DNA of 64,000 nucleotides, taken from NCBI GenBank assembly GCA_946811185.2, contig OX328108.1, positions 18,485,239-18,549,238 on the forward strand, in the 5' to 3' direction. Of the stretch, positions 32,741-44,970 are shown piece after piece. The notes under the pieces are model-generated. The model saw only the letters and a program-made list of their open reading frames with translations. It made no database searches and was not told the DNA's origin. This stretch comes from Hippopus hippopus. Lineage: Eukaryota; Mollusca; Bivalvia; Cardiida; Cardiidae. Every line of letters starts with the position of its first letter. Position 1 is the first letter of the stretch. Both the position numbers and the translations under genes were made by a program.

Positions 32741-33838
32741 ATATCCCTTGGTTAGATTTATGAAAATCCTACAATTAATGATATATATACCTATGGCAGT
32801 GAAAATGCAGAGTTCATTACTTACCTCTCCATTGAAAGTGTACCCTACTTCTGCAAGCTTATGGGACAAGTGTTCCCCCTCTCTGAATAATCCTTGGCAG
32901 AACATTGTGTACAAAATGAAAGATATGGGCATTATTTGATAGTACCATATTTTCCGGATAATAGGCCACAGCCTGTTAAAAAAAGGGAAATTTTCAAGGG
33001 TGCAGCCTATAAAACGAAGCAGCTTATACGTTATGTTTTATATTTCTTAATGATCTGTTAGTGCAGCCTGTAAAACCGAAAATAAAGGAAAACCACTTCA
33101 TGATTCCCTATGTGCATGCACCTTGGTTCATGCCCCCAAAGCATTTCTCGCGTATTTGTACCTTTCTTTTGTGGGTAGATAAATTAATCAGCTTGCAAAC
33201 TTATGGAAGTGTGAAAATTCATGACCAACCTCGATTTTCACAACTGTTAAATGATGTCAGTTGGTAATAATCAGTGGTTGACTGTGAATGTAATTAAAGG
33301 TGTTGTTTTGTGTGTAGCATCAAGTGAAGTGACTACTTCACAATTTCGAAATTCCTTAATTTATTGGACAATGGATGAACAAACATTTACGGTCTCAAGT
33401 CCTCCGAGTGATTTAATCCCCAGAAAGGGAATGAAAAAATGCAAGAACAATGGATAAATTTGTTTCATGTCTTAAATATAACACATATTCCTGTACATAT
33501 ACACAAGGTTCAAATTTAACGGTCGCAAACTCGCAAAATGCGAGCTGAAATGAAAAAATGCGAGTGCCAAATTCTAGCAGTCGAAATAATTTGCGAGTGC
33601 GCCGGAAAATGGGCAAACCTACTGCTTAAAAATCTGAATTAATCCATAAATGTAGTCGTTTTTCGTGTACACTGAATTGTAGTATGCGGTGTAGAACTAT
33701 CCTTTGAGAGTATCACCGACCACGTGACCGGTATTCGTAGAGACGCTTGTTGCGATATTGTAAATACATGTATGCGATATTTAAAACGCGTAGACGATTC
33801 TGACGTTGTTTATACGTCTACATTGCCTCGCTGAGAGT

Positions 33839-33919
33839 ATGGAGCGGAAAATATCCAGTTTTTTCGGCAAAAGGCCGGATTCCGTGACATCGCCGGAATA
33901 TTTATTTAATATAAATTAA
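33839..33919 (+). pseudogene. Transposase N-terminal remnant (RKISSFF)
   Basis: 26 codons then a stop. The basic RKISSFF motif at residues 3-9 is characteristic of the extreme amino end of one hAT transposase group. The copy at 57.6 kb (minus strand) keeps the same first 20 residues with one change (P13 to L) and then diverges, which suggests the non-autonomous family retained the first exon of its parent. Confidence 0.5.
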
Positions 33920-34010
33920 TGATCAAACAGTTTGTCCAAACAAAGGCTATCTCTTTGCCATGCAGAATGTGTAGAGTCTGAGCTATAATATTGTATGAGC
34001 AAACAGAGGA

Positions 34011-34175
34011 GACCCACTCAATATTTAGACTCTCCCAAATTGAAAGCGTCTGCAGACGACAATTTCAAAATTGGTACAAAGGAAACTTAATTCTCTAATA
34101 ATGTAGAAAACATTGTGGGAAATGGAGAAATTGCTCATTATGAGCAAAACACGGGACTGAGTGGCAATGGGTTAA
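34011..34175 (-). repeat. M1 MITE fragment, inside the hAT-like element
   Basis: 'CCCAAATTGAAAGCGTCTGC', 'ACATTGTGGGAAATGGAGAA' and GGCAATGGGTTAA. The sister copy at 57492-58001 lacks it. Confidence 0.7.
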
Positions 34176-34462
34176 AATATTGCTAGTACAAAATTGATTT
34201 TGGCTAGTAGAAAAAATGGTCACTAGCAAATTTTTGCTGGTTGAAAAAAAAAGTTAAATTTGACCCCTGATACATGTATCTATAGATGGATGACATTGTT
34301 CATGCAGTAACCAAGCATATTGGCCGTGGCCTATGTGCCAATGTGGCCTATACAATAATTTTTTTTTTTCTAAAATGGTGAAAATGGAAGGGTGCGGCCT
34401 ATGCAGTGCAGCTGCCTATTGTCTGGAAAATACAGTATAAATTATTTAAACTGTGCACTGAC

Positions 34463-34690
34463 AAAATTGGGTTTAATGTATCTCTATACTGCTTTACACC
34501 AAGCAACTTATCACATAATTATATATTAATATAAAATCCATCTTGTCTAACAACCGACTTATTCATGAAGTATAATGTTTGTTGGACATGTAAAAAAATT
34601 GACTGATGGCCAATAGACTGCAAAGCCCGACATGAATAGATACTTTTTGCAGATGCATTAAGCCCCCTTTTCACAGTGGATGATTCATAT
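34463..34690. repeat. Fold-back MITE (family F), copy 4
   Basis: 'GGGTTTAATGTATCTCTATA', 'ATTCATGAAGTATAATG' and 'GCATTAAGCCCCCTTTTCAC' are in the order of copy 1. Confidence 0.6.
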
Positions 34691-34702
34691 AGATACTGCC
34701 AT

Positions 34703-35449
34703 TTAACCCTGAGAGCACCTTTAACAACTTTAGTTGCCTTTGCAGCACGTGTAGATCAAGTTCAGACTGCACAAAAAGTGCAAACTGATCTTTGATCTAT
34801 TCTTTCTGCTTTAAAGGTGGGTATTTAGATTTTTCACATCTCACCAAATTAAAAAATATATATGTATCACTGAAATTTATATGAAAAAACAATACAAATC
34901 ATCAATAATTAAGAATCATAAAATTACAAAAAAAAAAAAATTATGGTGTTCCCTTAAAAGGCTACGTAGCCTCTTAAGGTATTTTTAGATTTCGTGCCAG
35001 AAATCAAAAAAAGCATTGTGGGAATGTAAAGTGACTGGCATGTGACTAATGACGTTTAAATTCCGTAACATAACAACCATGTAATTGTTTTCCATAATGT
35101 CTTCTTCGGACGCTACGTTTGAAGCTTTGTCTGTGTATTTCCGGTATGTAAATGAGGGAGTTGCTCATGTAAAAATAGAACGTATTTCCCGTCGGTGTCA
35201 ACCTGGGCCGTAGTAAATCTCTAATTTCTCTTGTTGTCGGATGGTTTTCGACTACTGGGGTTTTATGAATGAAAATTAAAAGGCTTTGGGAGTATAAAGA
35301 TGATTTTTTTGTATTTTTTTAAAATTTTCATCCCAAAATCTGAAGGGCCACCTTTAATGAAACTATACACAAAAGAAATACTGTTATTATTCCATGCTAA
35401 ATTCTAAACTGAAAATGTTTTTTGGTTTATCTGACACTCCTAGGGTTAA
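34703..35449. mobile_element. TTAA element of M2 type, with nested insertion
   Basis: TTAACCCTGAGAGCACC and CACTCCTAGGGTTAA ends. Internal 'GTGTAGATCAAGTTCAGACT' matches M2. It is expanded by a second TTAA element at 34811-35357. Confidence 0.7.
34811..35357. mobile_element. Nested TTAA element with AGGTGG ends
   Basis: TTAAAGGTGGGTATTTAGAT at the left and GAAGGGCCACCTTTAA at the right, each including a TTAA. A different terminus from M1 and M2, so probably a third TTAA family. No coding sequence. Confidence 0.6.
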
Positions 35450-35583
35450 ATCAGGTCTTTATAAGAATATAAGACAATAAAGATCTAGCTGACATCCTAG
35501 ATACAAGATCAAGCTGCATGTTCTGTGCGGTTGGATAATTATCTACATAATGCAGATAATTTTGAATTCAGTGCCATTTGAAG

Positions 35584-35798
35584 TTAACCCTTCAGAAATC
35601 AGATAACAAAATATTAGACTAGTGCATATGGAAGGAATTTATAGACAATTCAAAATATTTTTCAAATGATAGTACATGTATTTGTCCTTGAAAAGGTTGT
35701 AAAAAAAAAAAAATGTGGAAAATGATAAAATGCCTGTTACTGGCATTTTCTCCTTTCCCATAATGTTTTCAAACGATATCTTTCCCAGGGTCGTTAAA
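35584..35798 (-). repeat. M1 MITE, first part of a split copy
   Basis: TTAACCCTTCAGAAATCAGA to CCCAGGGTCGTTAAA. The last segment (AAACTCGGATTG...AGGGTTAA) continues at 37599-37633 beyond an insertion. Confidence 0.75.
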
Positions 35799-37598
35799 GT
35801 AATAATAAAGGCCAATAGTAAAGTTAATAAAGCAGATGTTTAAATGGATTTAAATTTATATCATACCATTTAAAAGTAGGGAAACTATTGTGAAGATGAC
35901 AATCTGTCATTGTACAGTTTGTCCCAGGGTTAGTCGCTGACAGAGCTATTAATTTCAAAACTAGATAAAAACCTGCCAGGTAGCTGTGTCTTTTGTTTAC
36001 TTTTTGTCTGATTTTAGAATTCTTCTTTCTGCCAGCCACTAACAGATGGCCTGACCACACAATAACTGACTCTCATCTTCACAATATTTTCTGTGCAGTC
36101 GAGCCACGTTAATCCAGGCTCCATTTTTCTTGAAGTCTCAAGATCCAGAAGAAATCATTAGGGAACAAATATTTTCTGTACGAATTTTACTTTTCATTCC
36201 TGAAATCCACGTTCCGGAACCGGAATGAAAAAATCGGGAACAAAGGGATAAAAAAACAGTACAAACCTTATCAAATAAACTGGACGAGGCCTGACTGTGT
36301 ATTACACAATTTAAATGTTATTTTCCCCGGCACTATTGTGGACTGGTTTTATAAATATGGAAACAGGCTACTTCGAGCGATTTTGGACCAGTTCCAAGTA
36401 CGCATGAATAACACAAGTATCAGTCTAGTATCAATTCATATGGTTTTCTCACATTTGAAAACACACATCTTAATTAGAGTTGGTTTTCAAAGTGTTAAAA
36501 AGATATACACATGCCATCGTCAATTTGACAGATTTTCAATACCAATAGTACTGATGAGATGATAATGATAATTACACGCTTTGGTCGATAAATTTTTCCT
36601 TGATTAAATAGACGATCACTAAAAGGAGAGTTGAAATCTCCACTCAGTTTTAGTGCTCAGGTTTAATCCATCATATTCTCACATGACAACAAAATTAGAA
36701 TTAAAACATACTTGTACTCACGTATTTCAAAGTCCTTCATTTCAAATACAAATATTCTCATTTTAACCACAATGCATAAGAAAACACATTTTAATTTATC
36801 TCTCCCTCAAGTTGTTTACGCTACCCAAAATTGACACAAAATGGCTGACAAACGAGATAAATTTCTGTAATATTTTTTTCAAAATTATTTGACTCCTAAC
36901 AGACTATAAAAGTGAATAAAGATCAATATGCATGTCTTTCATTTTGGTTGGATTGTAATCAATACCCTCAATAACTTTGTCATTTTCCCATTTCAATCAT
37001 TTAAAGTCAATAGAAGATGACAATTTGAAGTTTCGACTTCTGTAAATAGACATTTGCCAGTATAAAGACGAAAACCCAAATTCTACTATCGCGAAAATTC
37101 TATGTCATGAAATCTTTATCTCTCGAAATTGGAAAATCAACAGTTATACTATAATACAGAAATACTGTGCCTGTGTATTGCACCCCCTTTTTTTGTGGTG
37201 TTTTTTTGAAGTCATAATGTGCAGAGCTTTACAAGCCCACCCATTGGTACGATAGTCATAATGTGCATGTAATAAGGTACAAGGGGAAAGCATGTACAAA
37301 AAAACACAAAAATGCAAAGTTATGACAATTTATTCAATCATATTTGAAGAAACGCAAGAACAATACAAGTGTTTATGTAAATCATACACTATTGTAATTC
37401 TTATGAAGCACGGTGTCCCTTATCGACATGGAAGTCTTGGTGATCCCAGTTCTCTGGTCCGGAAAAACAGCTTATCCAGAAACATTAATAGGAAACAGAA
37501 GTGTCTGGATTAACGCGGCTTGACTGTACTTTTAAATGGTATGATTTAAATTTAAATGGATTAAATTAAACGCCTGCTTTGATATTTTGGCCTCTTCT
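35799..37598. mobile_element. Long-TIR element splitting an M1 copy
   Basis: Inverted ends of about 75 bp: 'AAAGGCCAATAGTAAAG', 'AAAGCAGATGTTTAA' and 'ATCATACCATTTAAAAGTA' on the left, mirrored on the right by TACTTTTAAATGGTATGAT and 'CGCCTGCTTTG'. The flanks GGGTCGTTAAA (35788-35798) and GGGTCTTTAAA (37599-37609) are an 11-base duplication with one mismatch inside M1. A pogo-like element fills most of the interior. Confidence 0.6.
36096..37526. mobile_element. pogo-like element
   Basis: The ends are CAGTCGAGCCACGTTAATCC and the complement of CAGTCAAGCCGCGTTAATCC. The right side has TA (37527-37528) and the left has TG, probably a mutated TA. No transposase reading frame recognised. Confidence 0.7.
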
Positions 37599-37633
37599 GG
37601 GTCTTTAAAACTCGGATTGTAAGGAAGGGTTAA
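37599..37633 (-). repeat. M1 MITE, last part of a split copy
   Basis: GGGTCTTTAAAACTCGGATT, then a degenerate AAGGAAGGGTTAA end. It completes the copy starting at 35584. Confidence 0.7.
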
Positions 37634-37728
37634 TTCTTCCTAATAATATCTTTGAGTTATTATAATAAACTTAGCTGTACTCACCACTGTTGCATGGTGA
37701 TGCATCGTCTCATCTCAGCTTTCAGTTT

Positions 37729-38050
37729 CTTCTTATAAATCAATATTTATCACTGAATTCAAAAGCACAACACCAGCACTACACTTTACAATAACCAACA
37801 CTTTCACATAAGAAACAGCTTCTTATAAATCCAAAATTATCACTCAATTCAAAAGCACAACACTAGCACTTCTTTTCACTAACCGACAATTTAACATATG
37901 AAACAGCTTCTTGTAAATCCAAATTTATCACTGAATTAACCTTTTCCCTATCAATCCTGTATATTAATCTTTTACCAAACAATCCCTGGTTTTTAATGAC
38001 CACAGACTTTACACTAACCTACACCTTCACATATGAAACAGCTTCTCGTA
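37729..38050. repeat. Tandem repeat of about 89 bp
   Basis: Units start with CTTCTTATAAAT at 37729 and 37819 and CTTCTTGTAAAT at 37907, with 'TTATCACTGAATTCAAAAGC' and 'CACATAAGAAACAG'. A stray M1 end (TTAATCTTTTACCAAACAAT, 37966 on) interrupts the third unit before a fourth start near 38041. Confidence 0.7.
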
Positions 38051-38071
38051 ATAAATCTTGATTCATTGATC

Positions 38072-38172
38072 ATATCACCGAGACAGCCTACAAATTCATC
38101 CATTTTCTGGGTTTCGCCAGTATTAGGTTAGGGCTCTGAAGTGTCTTGCCTAAGGACACTCCCACGAAAAAC
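38072..38172 (-). repeat. SINE-like S4 fragment
   Basis: 'TTAGGGCTCTGAAGTGTCTT' and 'CTAAGGACACTCCCACGAAA' match the body of the 3770-3995 repeat. Confidence 0.6.
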
Positions 38173-38401
38173 CTAAACATTTGGGTCACAATCGATTTAT
38201 CATCTTGCAAATGCTTTCAGTTTTGACAAGTCAATACATTTGTTGTTTCGTAAAGAGTTCATGACCTAGAAATAGATGGCTTAATAATACACAGTAAGGA
38301 AAATGTAAAATAAAAAATGCCGATAAAAAGCATTTTTTTTTCTTTTCCCGTGAAGTAGATTTCTCTTTCAATGATGAATATGATAGACTCAAGGAAACGG
38401 A

Positions 38402-38578
38402 CTTTAAAACCTTTGTTGGAAAAAGAGGAAAATGCTGGAAACCAGCATTTCTCCTCTGCGAACAGTTTTCTACCCTTTCTAAGTAACATTTGCTAATTTG
38501 GCCCACATGGTTTCTAGTCTGCAAATGTTTTCAATTTGGACCAGTCTATAATTCTGTCGACTGGTAAGTAAATTTTAA
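38402..38578 (+). repeat. M1 MITE, left-truncated
   Basis: It begins near the palindrome (GAGGAAAATGCTGGAAACCA) and ends CTGGTAAGTAAATTTTAA, sharing TTAA 38575-38578 with the next copy. Confidence 0.75.
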
Positions 38579-38804
38579 CTCTTTACCACACAATCCCAAG
38601 TTATAATTACCCTGGGGTGGAGGGTATTTAGAAACATTGTGAGAAAAGGAGAAAATGCTGGTAACCAGCGTTTTCTCCTTTTCTCACAATGTTTTGTAAC
38701 CTTTCAGAGACAAATTCAATCATTTGAGTCGTATGTAATTTCTCATAACCAAATGCTTCCAATATGGATGAGTACTAAAATTTGGCTTTTTGGTAAAGAG
38801 TTAA
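38575..38804 (+). repeat. M1 MITE copy
   Basis: TTAACTCTTTACCACACAAT to TTTTTGGTAAAGAGTTAA. The palindrome is nearly complete (GCTGGTAACCAGCGTTTT). Confidence 0.85.
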
Positions 38805-40328
38805 GCCACATTGTATTGCTATTTCTGAATGCTTCTGATACTGACAAGTTCAAAATTCTGCTGTATGGTAAAGGGCCAATAAACACACACTTGCACAAAA
38901 ATTTCCACCGACCTACAACCTTAACATGTGAAACATATGGTTTTGAAGGTAGTCAATGTAAAGACTACGTAACTGAAACAACTGTTTTTATTTTCATTTT
39001 TTATTAAAAAAAATTAAAAATCTATTTAATTTAGTAATAAAAGTACATTTTGCAGATCTTTGGTATATTTGTATACTTTGACAGTAAATGTGTGATACAT
39101 CATTGTATGTTTTCTTTACAGTCAATTTAAAAATTCAGAAATGCAAGATCACTGATGATGTTGTTTCAAAACCTTATAGTTGACACAATTCCAGAAACAA
39201 ACCACCACATCTCCACAAATGCTCGTGGCATCTTTCTCAAATCCTCAGGTCTCTGCATACCTTTGACGTCATTACAGAAAACCATCTTTTTCCCAAATTT
39301 GCAATAGTTATGACAAATCTTTTATTATATGCATATATCTTGAAGACATCAAGGACATTAAAAGTAACTCATATTTCTTCAAAAGGAAAAGTTTTCCTGA
39401 AAACTCTTTATTTTGTTGAATCATAAGGTCTTCTCCAAAAGGATAAATTTTCCTGGAAATTCTTCATTTGGTTGATGCAAATGCTCTTCTTTGAACAGGT
39501 AGCTGTAACAGAAAGACAAGTGCTTTTATGGGTTATGAAATATTGTAGGTTCATCTGTTTTAGATGTGGCGTGATTTTTTTTTTTTGCTTTTAAATGTGC
39601 GTATGTAGGTTGCCTTTTTAATCGGTCGGCATGAGCCGGACGATTAGAGAGACCACAATTTTTGAAAACCCGTCTGCTGAGGGCAAACTGATCTAGCTGC
39701 AACTCATGGCAGCTACTTACAGTCTTATAACACTAATACTAGCTGTTGTGACCTTATTACATTGAACTTTTAACCCTGATAACAACTTATGAATGAAACA
39801 AGAGAGAATCCAGGAGTATCAGATTATGTAAGCACATCTTCTTGTCGTCTGCTGTCCATATTATTCGGCAAACTTCGAGTGATCCGTTGATCAGGTTATA
39901 TACTGTTACGGGATCAGCCGAGTTTTGACGAGTGCTGTTCACATACATAGCAAGTGTTGAAAAAGATGATATTTCATTTGGCCTTGAGCAGGGATAAAAG
40001 TTGCAGTGGAACGGAGTTTTTACAGAAACATCGCTTTAAGATAATTTGAACATTTAGATTGTTTTGCCTTAGAGCAAACTCGTGTATATGCAACAGCTGT
40101 AAGTTTACAATAGTATTCGGCTGTTGGTCCTTTATTGTTAGCGAAGTGACGCTGTGAGGGACAAAGGATGTAGAGTTGTGTAAGGGATATGACTCTAGTG
40201 GAGTGGTCGTTACATAAACATTTTCAAAATGAACTGGTTATCTCATGCTTGCAACCTTAGAAGCCAGACGTCTATTCACAATACTGACCAGCATAGATCT
40301 GATTAGGCATCCTTCAGCTTAGGATGTA

Positions 40329-40539
40329 TTAACCCTTGGACTGCTAAGCGTGACTTTATGACCTTTTGCGGACAATGTAGATCAAGATAAGACTGCACAC
40401 TACATGCAGTCTGATTTTGGATCTGCACTGTCCGATGAGGACCGATTTTTTCCCAAAAATACCTGCGAAATAGTTAAAGCTTTGGGTTTTACTGTAGCTT
40501 GAAAATTTAATATCATTCTTTTAGCAGATTAAGGATTAA
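40329..40539 (+). repeat. M2 TTAA MITE, in repeat B
   Basis: TTAACCCTTGGACTGCTAAG to AGCAGATTAAGGATTAA, at the position equivalent to 14711-14922. Confidence 0.8.
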
Positions 40540-41378
40540 ATCATTTTCATAGCCCCTCTTCCTCTCCTTCCATCCATGTTTCTTCTTGATGATATTATAA
40601 AGACTGGAATCAGTCAGTCAAATGTTGACTAAACAATCCTGTTGGGCTTTAAAATGTAGTGAGAAAAACTGCATGTATTCAGCATGTTCTCTTTTTCCTC
40701 ACGGCGTTTTTTCATCATTTGAAAGAATTTCAACATTTTGTAATTTCACAGGTAGAGTTGAATAGAGCATTTTCATAGAGGAAAAAGTGAAAGTGCAAAA
40801 CAAATAAGCTCACTTAACATCATATTCTCCATGTCCGAATCAATTGATCAGGTAAAAAAGCTTTTTCGGAGAGCCCAGATTCAGACCAGACAGCGTAGAA
40901 CATGCAATCAGATCTTGGGTTTGTTAGGACAGTTTTCTGAGATATTCTAATAAAAACAGCAGTGGTCCTGTAATAGTTAGGCTGCTTTTCCACGTTTCAC
41001 ATATCTATTTCATTAGTTCAGTGCTTAAAGTGTAAAACTCAGATGTTTGTCTCATTAGCTACTCCATATTAGTTGATTCTCATCCTCCATATTTCAGATT
41101 AAGAGCCCAAGGTTCACTGTAGTGATGCTCTTGCTCATTACAATGACTCAAATACAATGACCTGCGTTGTCTAAAGACAAGCGAAGTCGCTTTTGGAGAC
41201 AATGAAAGATCAAGATCAGACTGTCCTTTGAATGCAATACAGATCAATAAACGTACTTATATACCTAAAATCTTAATTGTCTGTTTACGGAGGATATATA
41301 TAAAAAAAGAAAACGACCATGAAATTGCAATGTTTGGATATTGTTTTTTCTGACTGTAGAAGGCCATAACTTGGTGCT

Positions 41379-41607
41379 TTAACTCTTAACAATACTATCC
41401 CGTTTTTGATGACCAAGAGGAAGACAGCTGTTAAAAACATTGTAGAAGAAAAAAAGATGCAGATAACCATCGTTTTCTCCTTCCCACGAGTTTTCTTTTT
41501 TTCTTTCGACAATTCAGATCATCAATTGGTCTACATTTGATTCGTACGTGCAGATGCTTTCAATTTGGACAAGTCTAAAATTACATCATTTGGAAAAGGG
41601 GTGAGGG
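41379..41607 (+). repeat. M1 MITE within repeat B
   Basis: TTAACTCTTAACAATACT start, 'GATGCTTTCAATTTGGACAA' and an eroded end GGAAAAGGGGTGAGG. Equivalent to the M1 copy of repeat A. Confidence 0.7.
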
Positions 41608-42433
41608 TTGGGAAGATATTACATTCTTTGAAACAAATGTGGAAGAAATTGGCCAGCCAATGTTTTGGACAGAACAATCTTGCCCAGATCAATTTAGCCA
41701 GTCAAAAAAAAAAATTGGTAGGACAATTTGTCCAGATAAACACGATTGCTTCCTAAAAATAGAAAAAGTTAAAGGCCTACTTGCAGCAAAAAGTAAACAT
41801 TTTGTGTTATAATACATGCTTATTTTATATGACTTATTCATACCATTTTAAAGTATGGATATTACTGATAATATCCGACAATGTATTACCGTACAGTTGT
41901 CAAAGTTGCAAAAATTACAGAAAATAATATTTTTATATTGTTAAACTTATCTAAAAGGTTGATAGGTACTATTATTCAGGATGAGTGATATCTAAAGCTT
42001 GATGATAAGTACTACTGATCAGAATTGTCACATATTCAACGTTCTATTGCTGTTAACCGGCAAACATATATCTGTAGCATTCCATTAAACTACTAATTTG
42101 TGAAGGACAGTTAAAAAAGGGGGTTCCTACGTGGCTCTGTTACAAGGTATAGGATTTCTATCCCATACATAGTTCAGACAACTGCCATTTGAATTGTGAT
42201 TTCAAACCATTGTAGTTATTCAGTGTCGACCGATTACAGTGCTGACAGTACTTTGATTTTTCCTGGTATTAACATCCCCAGAATTTACGTAGAATGTCCA
42301 GAAAAAAAATGTGTGCTTCCAAGCATCATTGTAACAGAAATTTAAAACATGAGAGCAATGACAGTCCTGGATCCTTCCACTGAGCTTTTATATATTTTGT
42401 ACAGATTTTGTAAGAAGTTTTAATAGCAAGACA

Positions 42434-42660
42434 TTAAGCCTTTGCAAAACAATCCCAGGTCTTCACGACCCTGAGAAAGACGCCTTCTGAAACTTTGTGG
42501 GAAAAGGAGAAAATGGTGGTAACCAGCATATTCTCCTTTTGCCACAAAGTTTTCTACCCTTCCTAAACCAAATTTCAATTTTTGAGTCAGATTAATTTTG
42601 TTGTCTGCAAAGGTTCAAATTTTCACTAGTCTAAAATTGTGTTGTTTGGTAAAGAGTTAA
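42434..42660 (+). repeat. M1 MITE copy
   Basis: TTAAGCCTTTGCAAAACAAT to TTGTTTGGTAAAGAGTTAA, with TTAA on both sides and a well-kept palindrome. Confidence 0.85.
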
Positions 42661-42699
42661 GACCAAAATTCAAGTTTCATAATATCATGCAAAACTGTT

Positions 42700-44580
42700 A
42701 CTTAACAAGAAGGCTATTGGCCAGAAAGCCCTCACCTAAGTTAAGTCATGTAGGGTTGACAAAGCCAAAGAGATTCCGATTTTAATGATGTAAAACACCT
42801 GATTGTAAGTGACCTACTTTTTTGACCAGACATGACCCACTTTGACACTTGTCCAAGATATCAATATGACAATCATTCTGACCAAGGTTCAAGAGTATTG
42901 GACTGATAATATGGCTTCTAGAGCATACACAAGGTTTTTCTAAAATTTGACCTGTTGACCTACTTTTTCACTTGATATGAACCAATTGCAAACTTGTTTA
43001 AGATATTATCAAGATAAACATTCTGACCAAGTTTCAACAGTATCAGGCTGAAAATATGGCCTATAATGTGCACACACATTTTTTCTAAGATTATGCCAGG
43101 GCTTTATCCAGGCATTTTGGGAAAAGGCCCCTGGCCAAATTGGGGAAAAAAATCGACAAAATATCAACATTGGGAAAATAATATTGACAAAACAAAGTTT
43201 GGAACACATTTAACCTTGCAATAAAGGCATTTAATGTACTACTGAATCAATGCTGTTTTTTTTTTTCTCAAACTCCTTTCATTTTGGATCAATGTGCTCT
43301 CTTTTGGCTTTTATACTAGTTCCAGTGGTCTTAGCTGTAAGACCCCCACCCCTCCTATGTTAAGTAAAATATTTAAATTTTTTTTCTGGTGAATGAACAG
43401 AGGAATTATTTCCCGTTTTATTTTCTACATGGTGTATATGCAAGTTAGCTGATAGAAAATTATCAAGGCTAAATAAATCAGATTGAAGAGCCTCTGATCG
43501 GTTGAGGTCTTTTTGACAATTGTTTTGTCATGAGTTTTCGTGGGTTTTTTCACATGAGGGTTAATCTTTGAAAACGATTTTTTTTTGTGTGTTTTGACAT
43601 AAACGAAAGATTGACAAATCATCATTTTCTGTGGTAGACCTACAGCCAGATAATTGAGTCAATGCATGTATAGATTGGAAATATACGGACACAGTCTATA
43701 GTTCATTTGCCCCCAAAAAGTTTCGCACCTAAAATAGGATGATTCTCAATTTCCTTCTTGAATTGTGGTCAATGCCCACAGTCGATGAATTTTAGCAAGT
43801 TATTTAGTTAAGAAATGTGTCAAAAAGCACAAATTTGTGTGTCTGGGTAAACCTTGGATGATATGTCAGATTATTTTCTTTTTCTGTCGTCTAATTGGGA
43901 ATTTTATGTTATGCATTTGGGAAAAAAATACACTTTTTTCAATTGGGAATGGGGCCAAAATTTGGCCCCGCAGGAAAGGAAGAAAATCCCCTGTATGCCC
44001 ATTGACTTACTTTATGACCACACATGACCTAAAGTCAAACTTGTGCGATATATCAAGACAAACATTCTGACCAAATTTCAAGAGTATCAGGATAAAAACT
44101 GTGACCTAGAGAGTGCAAATAAGGTTTTTCTTAGATTTTGTCCAGTGACCCACTATTTGGCCCAACGTGACCCAAGTTCAAACTTGTGCGACATTTTATA
44201 AGGACAAACATTCTGACCAAGGTTTCATGAGTATCTGATTGAAAATGTTGACACTAGAGTGCACATATGGTAAATGTTTATGACCACACAACGCAGGATG
44301 GACACAACATAATCACAAAAGCTCACCATGAGCACTTAGTGTTCAAGTATGCCAAAAATAGCAAACAAGTTTTCTTGTATTTCACCAAGTGGCCTTTTTG
44401 ACCCAAGGTCACCAATTTTCAGACTAATCAGAGATATCAAACATTCTGACCAAGTTTCATAAGTAAATGGCTAAAAAATGAGGCCTCCAGAGTGCGTGCA
44501 AGGTAAATGTTGATGCCTGGATGACAGACACAGCACAATCACAAGAGCTCAACTTGAGCACTTCGTGCACAGGTAAGCTG
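42700..44580 (+). repeat. Repeat of about 130-170 bp units with hairpin tail, interrupted
   Basis: Units share 'AAACTTGTNYAAGATAT', 'CAAACATTCTGACCAAG' and 'GNCTCTAGAGNGCA'. Two units lie before and three after the 43097-43993 insertion. Unit groups end in a hairpin-like tail (AGCTCACCATGAGCACTTAG at about 44320, and AGCTCAACTTGAGCACTTCG at about 44547). I know this layout from bivalve genomes. It does not code. Confidence 0.7.
43097..43993. mobile_element. hAT-like element, 5-bp TSD (TATGC)
   Basis: The ends are CAGGGCTTTATCCAGGCATT and the complement of CAGGGGATTTTCTTCC. TATGC is duplicated (43092-43096 and 43994-43998). Subterminal 'GGCCAAATTGGGG' / 'GGGGCCAAAATTTGGCCCC' palindromes. It sits inside the tandem repeat of 42.7-44.6 kb. 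Confidence 0.82.
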
Positions 44581-44751
44581 AAATATAAAATGATATAATG
44601 CAATCTTCTAAATGTCAAGCAAGCCTGAAATAACATTGTAACATGCTTTTGGGCCATAATTTGAGAAAGAATGTACAAATTCCTGTGCTTATTGGCTGAC
44701 GAATGATTTAAAGTTCCATATATTCAACAATTTTTGTATTTCAAGCAGGCT

Positions 44752-44970
44752 TTAACCCCTCACCATACAATTCCCAGTTTAAAAGAACCCAAGAAAGAGG
44801 GCTTTCTAAATGCTAATAAACTGAAAATGAAGGTAACCAGCATTTTATCCTTTTCACATAATGTTTTCTACCTTTTCAAAGGCACATTAACACACCTCAT
44901 GAGCTCCATTTTCATCTGCAAATCCTGTCAATCTGGTTGATTCTAAAATTGTGTAGTCTGGTAAACAAGT
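44752..44970 (+). repeat. M1 MITE, diverged
   Basis: TTAACCCCTCACCATACAAT start, half of the palindrome lost, and a GTCTGGTAAACAAGTG end without TTAA. Confidence 0.7.

Larger units (their letters stand above)
33504..34269 (+). mobile_element. hAT-like element, 5-bp TSD (ATACA)
   Basis: The ends are CAAGGTTCAAATTTAAC and the complement of CAGGGGTCAAATTTAAC. ATACA is duplicated (33499-33503 and 34270-34274). A copy with the same ends lies inverted at 57492-58001. A short frame from 33839 reads MERKISSFFGKRPDSVTSPE, like the start of ZNF862/KIAA1586-type hAT transposases, and the rest of the gene is absent. An M1 fragment (about 34011-34175) has been inserted near the right side. Confidence 0.87.
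32945..34435. mobile_element. pogo/mariner-like element, TA TSD
   Basis: The ends are CCATATTTTCCGGATAATAG and the complement of CTGTATTTTCCAGACAATAG, with TA outside each (32943-32944 and 34436-34437). Subterminal 'GGTGCAGCCTATAAAACG' / 'GGGTGCGGCCTATG' pairs follow. It carries a nested 5-bp-TSD element, which in turn carries an M1 fragment. No transposase seen. Confidence 0.65.
39606..42260 (-). repeat. 2.7-kb dispersed repeat, copy B (inverted)
   Basis: It opens AATCGGTCGGCATGAGCCGG and ends near GCTGACAGTACTTTGATT, the mirror of repeat A. It lacks the large insertions found in A and C and so serves as the empty-site reference. It contains the shared M1 (41379-41607) and M2 (40329-40539) copies. 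Confidence 0.75.
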
